The notes under the pieces are model-generated. The model did not search any database. It was not told where the DNA came from and saw only the letters and a list, made by a program, of their open reading frames with translations. The position numbers were made by a program, and so were the translations under genes. From Dolomitihabitans soli (GTDB taxonomy: Bacteria; Actinomycetota; Actinomycetes; Streptosporangiales; Streptosporangiaceae): a stretch of DNA of 64,000 nt. This document shows positions 59,064 to 64,000 of the stretch, in pieces; position 1 is the first letter of the stretch, and every line of letters starts with the position of its first letter. Location: contig NZ_JAKNTW010000005.1 of assembly GCF_022213955.1 (NCBI RefSeq), forward strand, positions 1-64,000, written 5' to 3'.

Positions 59064-59999
59064 GTGAGCAGCACGGTTGACCACGAGAGGTCGGCGGCCC
59101 TGTTCCGGGAACTTGAGCCGGTCGTCGCCGAGAACATGAATCGCCACCTCGCGGTGGTGCGGGACTGGAATCCACATGACTACGTGCCGTGGAGCGAGGG
59201 CCGCAACTACAAGCTGCTCGGCGGCGCCGACTGGGAACCCGACGACTCCAAGATCGATCCGGCGGCCCGGGCCTCGTTGATCGTGAACTTGCTGACTGAG
59301 GACAATCTGCCCGCCTACCACCAGAATCTCGTCACCGCCCTCGGCACCGGCGGCGCCTGGGGCGAGTGGGTCTACCGCTGGACGGCCGAGGAGGCCAGGC
59401 ACGCGATCACGTTGCGCGACTATCTGGTGGTGACCCGCGCCGTCGATCCGGTCGACCTGGAGCAGCGCCGCATGCAGTTCGTCGCGTCCGGTGGCGCCGG
59501 CGAGCCCACGGAGCTGTTGCCCAACGTGGTCTACACCGCCTTCCAGGAGCTGGCCACCCGCCTCTCGCACCGCAACACCGGCACGGCCACCGGCTGCGCC
59601 ATCGGCGAGCAGCTCCTGGCCAGGATCGCCGCGGACGAGAACCTGCACATGCTCTTCTACCGGAATCTCGTCGCTTCGGCGCTGGAACTGGCGCCCGACG
59701 AGACGATGGAGGCGATCAGGGACGTCGTCATGAACTTCGAGATGCCCGGTGTGGGCCAGCCAGGCTTCCGGCGTTTCGCCGCGATGATCGCCAACGCGGG
59801 GATCTACGACCTGCGGCTGCACCACGACAAGGTCATCATGCCCATCCTGCGGCACTGGCGCATCTTTGAACGCGAGGACTTCTCCGGCAGAGGCGACCAG
59901 GCCCGCTCGGAACTCGCCGCCTTCCTGCACCGCCTCGACACCCTGGCCGGCCGCTTCACCGAACGCCGTGCCGAACGCAATGCCGCAGTGGCCGTGTAG
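59064..59999 (+). CDS. Soluble diiron acyl-ACP desaturase
   Basis: 311 residues from a GTG with a GGAGG site 8 bases upstream. Two iron-binding motifs are visible: E110-x-x-H113 in TAEEARHAITL and E192-x-x-H195 in AADENLHMLFY, with further acidic residues between (e.g. the GEW segment near 98), as in stearoyl-ACP desaturases and mycobacterial DesA proteins. It uses oxygen and ferredoxin to put a double bond into an acyl chain bound to ACP. Placed directly after the ACP gene, it most likely acts on that ACP and fixes an alkene in the product chain. Last gene of the core operon; a hairpin follows. Confidence 0.9.
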   Translation: MSSTVDHERSAALFRELEPVVAENMNRHLAVVRDWNPHDYVPWSEGRNYKLLGGADWEPDDSKIDPAARASLIVNLLTEDNLPAYHQNLVTALGTGGAWGEWVYRWTAEEARHAITLRDYLVVTRAVDPVDLEQRRMQFVASGGAGEPTELLPNVVYTAFQELATRLSHRNTGTATGCAIGEQLLARIAADENLHMLFYRNLVASALELAPDETMEAIRDVVMNFEMPGVGQPGFRRFAAMIANAGIYDLRLHHDKVIMPILRHWRIFEREDFSGRGDQARSELAAFLHRLDTLAGRFTERRAERNAAVAV

Positions 60000-60010
60000 C
60001 GCCCGGCGAG

Positions 60011-60031
60011 GCGCCGCCCTTACGGCGGCGC
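60011..60031 (+). terminator. Hairpin after the desaturase gene
   Basis: An 8-bp perfect stem GCGCCGCC/GGCGGCGC with a 5-base loop lies 12 bases after the stop of the core operon. It is followed by TTCGCTTC, not a pure T run, which is common in high-GC actinomycetes. Confidence 0.65.
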
Positions 60032-60080
60032 TTCGCTTCAGGCCGGACAGGCCCGCACGACGTCGTGCCGACGCCGGAAC

Positions 60081-60108
60081 CGCCGCCCTGAGGGGCGGCG
60101 TTTCCTTT
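60081..60108 (+). terminator. Second hairpin with a T-rich tail
   Basis: Stem CGCCGCCC/GGGCGGCG with a 4-base loop, followed by TTTCCTTT. It probably backs up the terminator at 60,011. Confidence 0.65.
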
Positions 60109-60109
60109 G

Positions 60110-60560
60110 CCGGTGTGCGGTGCCGCCGGGTGAGCGCACCGTTCAGCCCGTTCCGGGCGGTCGGTCTGCCGAGGTGCCGGGTGAGCGCGCCGCTCAGGCC
60201 GTCCGGTCTCGGTGGCGTGCGGTGGCGGCGAGCGCGCCGCTCGGGCCGTCCGGGGCCATGGGCCTGCCGGGGTGCCGGGTGAGTGCACCGTTCAGCCCGT
60301 CCGGGGCCGTCGGTCTGCCGAGGTGCCGGGTTAGTGCGCCGCTCGGCCGTCCGGGGGCCGTCGGTCCGGGGCCGTTGGTCTGCTGGGGTGCCGGGTGAGT
60401 GCACCGTTCAGCCCGTCCGGGGCCGTCGGTCTGCCGAGGTGCCGGGTTAGTGCGCCGCTCGGCCGTCCGGGGGCCGTCGGTCCGGGGCCGTTGGTCTGCT
60501 GGGGTGCCAGGTGAGAGTGCGCCGCTCGGGCCGTCCCGTGCGGCGCCGGTGAGCGCGCTG
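60110..60560. repeat. Degenerate direct repeats, including a 116-bp tandem duplication
   Basis: The block at 60,271-60,386 repeats almost exactly at 60,387-60,502 (period 116) and begins a third time at 60,503. Within it a half-length unit (GGTGCCGGGT-AG-GC, then CCGTCGGTCTGC) recurs, and looser copies extend back to about 60,118. Open frames on both strands come from the repetition. I see no gene in 60,000-60,689. Confidence 0.9.
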
Positions 60561-60595
60561 CTCAGGGCGGCGGGTGGTGTATCGGGCTGACGGCG

Positions 60596-60621
60596 AAAAG
60601 CGCCGCCCTGGTGGGCGGCGC
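60596..60621 (-). terminator. Terminator of the LAL regulator gene
   Basis: In the minus direction a perfect 8-bp stem GCGCCGCC/GGCGGCGC is followed by TTTT at 60,599-60,596, about 70 bases after the regulator's stop codon. Confidence 0.65.
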
Positions 60622-60689
60622 TTCGCTTCGGCCGAGGTCGGTTCGGGATGCGGGTCGTGCCGGGCCGGCGGCGGGAGCACGGGCCAAGG

Positions 60690-63437
60690 TCAGCTCGCCT
60701 TGACGAGTGCCACCCGGCTGGAGACGTTCAGCTTCCGGTAGATGTTGGTCAGGTGGAGTTCGACGGTGCGCTGGGAGACGAACAGGATCTGTGCGATCTC
60801 CCGGTTCTTCCTGCCCTCGACCACCAGCTGGGCCACCCGCCGCTCGGCGGGGGTGAGGGCGGCCCATCCGGTCTGCGCGCGCCGCCGGGGCCGCGCGCCG
60901 TACCTCACCAGTTCGGCGAGGGCGTGGTCGGCGAGGGCGGTTCCGCCGCAGCGCTGGGCGAGGTCCAGGCCGCGGCGCAGCATGTCGCGGGCCTCGCTCT
61001 CCTGGTTGTCCTCCGCCAGCGCGGTGCCCAGATCGACGACCGCGCGGCCGAGATCCAGTGCGGCGGGCGACCTCTCCAGGACCTGTACGGCCTCGCGGAG
61101 CATCGTCAGCCGCTTGCCCGAATCGGTGGTGAGCAGGGCGAGCGCTCTGAGGCTGACGCCGAGGGACCGGCCGGCGAGCCAGCTGCGCGCGGCGATGACC
61201 TCCTCGCGCGCGAGCGCCCGTGCCCTGGGGCGTTCGCCGAGCCGGTCGAAGGCGAGTGCCGCGTCCGACCGCCAGGTGCTCACCGACGGGTTGGTCACCC
61301 CCCAGCGCGCCAGGCGCTCGCCGCACGCGAGCAGGTCCTCGATGCCGGCCCGGATGTCGCCGCACGCGATCCGCAGCCGGCCGCGGCTGTGCAGCAGGTG
61401 GTTGTGCCGCCAGGTGACGGGCAGTTCGTGGGGGAGCCCGGCCTGGCGGAGCATCTCGGCCGCCTCCTCGTGCTCGCCCCGTTCCAGCATGACGTCGACC
61501 AGCACGGCGAGATGGTGCAGCAGCACGGGTTCTGGGAGATCGTCCGCCACGGCCGCGGTGGCGGCCCATGCGGCTACCTCGGCCTGCGCGACGTCTCCCC
61601 GTCGTAACGCGACGTGCGACCGCAGCGCCGCCAACTCGGGAACCTGTACGGCGGGCAGGTGCTGCTCGGCGTCGAGCAGTTGCCGCTCCACCGCGTCGAG
61701 ACGGTCGGCGTACACCATGGGCAGCAGGGCGAAACCGATCACCAGGGAGCCCGCGCCGGTCAGCCGCCCGGTCGCCAGGGCCGCCTCCGCCTCCCCGGCC
61801 GACCGCTCCAGGTTCTCGCCCTTCCAGGCCAGCCCGGTCGCCAGGGCCGCCCGCGTCCCGCTGTCGCATTCGATGTGCGTGGAGCCCCGGCTCGGCTGCT
61901 CCCACGCGAAACCCTCTGAGGACCCGCCGCGGAGCATGCTCAGCATCCGCCGGTACCCTCTCAGCCGTCGCCCCAGCCCCGGATCTCGCTCGTGGAGCAA
62001 CCCGACGTGCTCGTCGAGCACGCCGATCGCGCCGTCGAGGTCGCCCAGCGCGGCGGTGGCGAGGGCGAGGTGCTGCCCGATGACGGCGTGCTCGGCGGAG
62101 GTCCTGACCCCGGTGCTGGCGTGCCGCAGATGCTTGATCGACGCCCGCGCGTCGTAGCCGCCGAGGGCGACGCCGAGTTGCAGGGTCAGTTTCGCGCGAT
62201 GGGCGGGGGACAACGAGCCCTGGATGGCCCGTTGCAGGCAGGCGGTGGACTGTTCGAGGTCGCCCATCGACGCCAGCCGTACGGCCACGTCGCAGAGCAG
62301 GTCGGTGATCTCCGGGTCGGTGGTGGAACCGGCCGCGAGGAGGTGCCGGCCGAGGAGCGCGGCGTCGGCGTCCCGGGCGGCCAGCACCTTCGCGGCGGCC
62401 AGGTGGCGGGTGCTCCGTTCCGCGGTGCGCATGCACCGGTACAGGGTGGTCCGCACGATGGGATGGACGAACGCGACGGTTCCTCCGGCGCGCAGCAGCC
62501 CCAGTTCGGTGAGCGACTGGATGGTGTCGTCGCACGTCGACCCCTCGAACCCGCACAGCTCCCGCACGACGGAGGGCCGGGCGGTGCCGCCGAGGACGGC
62601 GAGGACCTTGGCGACGTCCAGCGCCTGGGCCGAGTGGCGGGCGAGCCTGTCGGAGATGTACCGCGCGATGCGCGGCGGGGCCAGACCGGCCAGCAGCCCG
62701 GTGGACTCGTCGTCCGCGGCGATGCCCTCGGCGTTGAGCAGCCGGGCCAGATCCCAGGTGAAACGCGGGTTCCCGCCGGTCAGCCGCAGGCACAGGGCCG
62801 CGAACTGAGGGCTGACCGGAGTCTCCCGGTTGGTCGCGAGGACCTGCTCGACGTCCTCCTGCCCGAACGGGTTCAGGTGGATCTCGGTGAGGTTGAGCGT
62901 GTTGCGCAGATCGTCGTACGGCTCGCGGGCGGCGGGCCGTTCGCCGGTGGACACGGAGGCCACCAGCAGGAGCGGGAGCCCGGACAGTCCGCGGGCCAGG
63001 TGGGCCAGCCAGCTCAGCGACGGCTCGTCGATCCGCTGCACGTCGTCCACCACGAGCACCAGCGGTCCTTCGGCGGTGAGGTGGTGGACCCGGGCGTCGA
63101 GTTCGGCGAACTGGTCGTCCAGTCCGGGGTCGGGGCCGAAGCCGAGTCCAAGGTCGGGGCCGGAGGAGAGGGTGGGGACGGCGGGCGGCACGCCGAGAAG
63201 TTCTCTCGCGCAGCCGAGGATCCGCTGCGGGCGCCGATGGCCCCCGGAGGTGTAGAGGACGCGGAGCTCACGCTGTCGCGCGGTCTCCACCACATAGTCG
63301 AGCAGGGCGGTCTTCCCCGCCCCCGCTCCGCCTTCTATGATCACTACGGCGGAGCGGTTCTCCGCGACACCGTCTATGAGCCCCTCAATGATCTCGGTTT
63401 CCCGGCTGCGGCCGAACAATGGATGGTTTTCGTGCAC
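60690..63437 (-). CDS. LAL-family transcriptional regulator (AAA ATPase + LuxR HTH)
   Basis: 915 residues. N-terminal ATPase with Walker A IEGGAGAGKTALLDYVVE near 34-51 and Walker B LVLVVDDVQRIDEPSLSWLA near 126-145; a long TPR-like middle; a C-terminal LuxR helix-turn-helix near 845-910 (LTPAERRVAQLVVEGRKNRE, VELHLTNIYRKLNVSSR). Large LuxR (MalT-like) regulators of this kind activate antibiotic operons and respond to ATP and often a small ligand. GTG start with a GATGGGGA context. It is convergent with the core operon and ends in the repeat-rich spacer; it is the outermost recognisable pathway gene on this side. Confidence 0.92.
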   Translation of the reverse strand: MHENHPLFGRSRETEIIEGLIDGVAENRSAVVIIEGGAGAGKTALLDYVVETARQRELRVLYTSGGHRRPQRILGCARELLGVPPAVPTLSSGPDLGLGFGPDPGLDDQFAELDARVHHLTAEGPLVLVVDDVQRIDEPSLSWLAHLARGLSGLPLLLVASVSTGERPAAREPYDDLRNTLNLTEIHLNPFGQEDVEQVLATNRETPVSPQFAALCLRLTGGNPRFTWDLARLLNAEGIAADDESTGLLAGLAPPRIARYISDRLARHSAQALDVAKVLAVLGGTARPSVVRELCGFEGSTCDDTIQSLTELGLLRAGGTVAFVHPIVRTTLYRCMRTAERSTRHLAAAKVLAARDADAALLGRHLLAAGSTTDPEITDLLCDVAVRLASMGDLEQSTACLQRAIQGSLSPAHRAKLTLQLGVALGGYDARASIKHLRHASTGVRTSAEHAVIGQHLALATAALGDLDGAIGVLDEHVGLLHERDPGLGRRLRGYRRMLSMLRGGSSEGFAWEQPSRGSTHIECDSGTRAALATGLAWKGENLERSAGEAEAALATGRLTGAGSLVIGFALLPMVYADRLDAVERQLLDAEQHLPAVQVPELAALRSHVALRRGDVAQAEVAAWAATAAVADDLPEPVLLHHLAVLVDVMLERGEHEEAAEMLRQAGLPHELPVTWRHNHLLHSRGRLRIACGDIRAGIEDLLACGERLARWGVTNPSVSTWRSDAALAFDRLGERPRARALAREEVIAARSWLAGRSLGVSLRALALLTTDSGKRLTMLREAVQVLERSPAALDLGRAVVDLGTALAEDNQESEARDMLRRGLDLAQRCGGTALADHALAELVRYGARPRRRAQTGWAALTPAERRVAQLVVEGRKNREIAQILFVSQRTVELHLTNIYRKLNVSSRVALVKAS

Positions 63438-63619
63438 GTCATCCCCATCTCATCGGGTGAAATAGCTGCACCTGCCGTCAGTATCGTGATGAGCGGTAGC
63501 AGCTGACTCGAAGCGGGTTCAGCGTGACACGACGCGACCGGGCGGCCCTCCGGCAGCCGGATGGAGGGCCGTGACGCGGTCAGCGGCAGGATGCGCTCCC
63601 CCGGGACCGGCAGCCGGGT

Positions 63620-63735
63620 GCCGGGGCCGTGAGGTCACTCCCCGTTCCGGGGCCGGTCGCGGAGCCGGACCGGCCGCGGTGTCGGGGCCGTGAGGTCACT
63701 CCCCGTTCCGGGGCCGGTCGCGCAGCCGGGCCAGC
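63620..63735. repeat. 61-bp-period tandem duplication of a gene end
   Basis: About 46 bases (63,623-63,668) recur at 63,684-63,729 with one mismatch. The second copy contains the last codons and stop of the GntR-type gene, so the first is a duplicate of that gene's 3' end lying just beyond the stop. Confidence 0.85.
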
Positions 63736-64000
63736 CGGTTGCGGACGCCGTCGAAGTGGGCGCAGACCGCGGTGACGGCGGCCTCCCGATCTCCCGCCGC
63801 GACGGCGGTGTAGATGTCGCGGTGTCTGCGGGCCACGTCGGCGGCCGGCTCGTCCGGTGTGCCCAAACTGTCGCGCAGTTGGAAGTAGACGTCCCAGAAC
63901 GCTCCCAGTAACTGGCTGACCAGGGGGTTCTCCAGCGGACGGTAGAGCAGGTCGTGGAAGAGCCGGTCGGTGTCCGGGGAGACCTCGCCCACCAGCGCCT
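63696..64000 (-). CDS. GntR/FadR-type regulator, C-terminal (FCD) part, cut by the window edge
   Basis: About 100 residues are visible, running off the right edge. DRLFHDLLYRPLENPLVSQL and then RRHRDIYTAVAAGDREAAVT with AVCAHFDGVRNRLARL match the end of the FCD ligand-binding domain of FadR-subfamily GntR regulators, including the conserved His residues (HRDIYTA and AHFDGV) that bind a metal or carboxylate ligand. The DNA-binding half must lie beyond 64,000. It is probably not part of the biosynthetic locus. Confidence 0.75.
   Translation of the reverse strand, partial: ALVGEVSPDTDRLFHDLLYRPLENPLVSQLLGAFWDVYFQLRDSLGTPDEPAADVARRHRDIYTAVAAGDREAAVTAVCAHFDGVRNRLARLRDRPRNGE

Overview
The window is high-GC DNA (roughly 70%) with the gene style of a filamentous actinomycete: GTG and TTG starts, ATGA/GTGA stop-start overlaps, SARP and LAL regulators, an XRE-flavoprotein pair and an FxsA/FxsB RiPP locus. 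Streptosporangiales or a relative seems likely, but the sequence alone does not settle the genus.

Left third (1-21,400) is accessory DNA. It opens with a small zinc-ribbon gene and an XRE/flavoprotein pair, then a clearly lower-GC membrane protein. From about 3.8 to 12.8 kb it is a graveyard of mobile DNA: IS481 and IS5 transposase remnants, two identical 45-bp copies of a tRNA 3' end (5407 and 8109), three remnants of one tyrosine integrase (7557, 8223, 10389), remnants of a second integrase (12430) and a frameshifted AraC gene (8427). Ordinary genes lie between and after these: an acyl-CoA dehydrogenase-like protein, a MOSC protein, a P-loop protein, small membrane proteins, a DJ-1/GlxA pair, a serine hydrolase, a ChbG-type deacetylase and a NUDIX hydrolase. 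Simple repeats (a 9-bp unit, then 16 copies of an 8-bp unit) and about 0.85 kb without genes separate this from the next part.

Middle and right (22,249-63,437) look like one large biosynthetic locus. The left arm has FabG, a 2-isopropylmalate synthase without its feedback domain, a UbiA prenyltransferase, a histidine kinase/response regulator pair and a compact FxsA-FxsB-HEXXH-acyltransferase RiPP operon. A minus-strand operon (39,216-33,486) holds a degenerate nucleotidyltransferase, an acyl-AMP ligase, cytochrome bd oxidase (cydA, cydB) and an aldo/keto reductase that has lost its catalytic residues. A second minus-strand operon (46,869-40,205) holds a flavin halogenase-like enzyme, an InhA-type enoyl reductase, a membrane protein, an acyl-CoA carboxylase beta subunit, a YqcI/YcgG (GntA-like) putative heme N-oxygenase and a cation/proton antiporter.

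Divergent from that is the core operon (47,008-59,999): an MFS exporter; a KS-AT-ACP-AONS polyketide synthase; an acyl-AMP ligase fused to an aldehyde-dehydrogenase-type acyl reductase; a ThDP enzyme; a FabF ketosynthase; an ACP; and a diiron acyl-ACP desaturase. Read together (inference): a dedicated, probably unsaturated fatty acyl chain is built on the free ACP. The PKS extends it once and releases it by decarboxylative condensation with an amino acid, giving an alpha-amino ketone. The ligase-reductase could supply an aldehyde that the ThDP enzyme joins to a 2-oxo acid, a logic resembling the two arms of prodigiosin biosynthesis. Halogenation and N-oxygenation may decorate the product. The embedded cydAB pair suggests the product may poison respiration and that bd oxidase protects the producer. 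Two SARPs, a LAL regulator and the two-component pair probably control the locus. The product is unknown to me.
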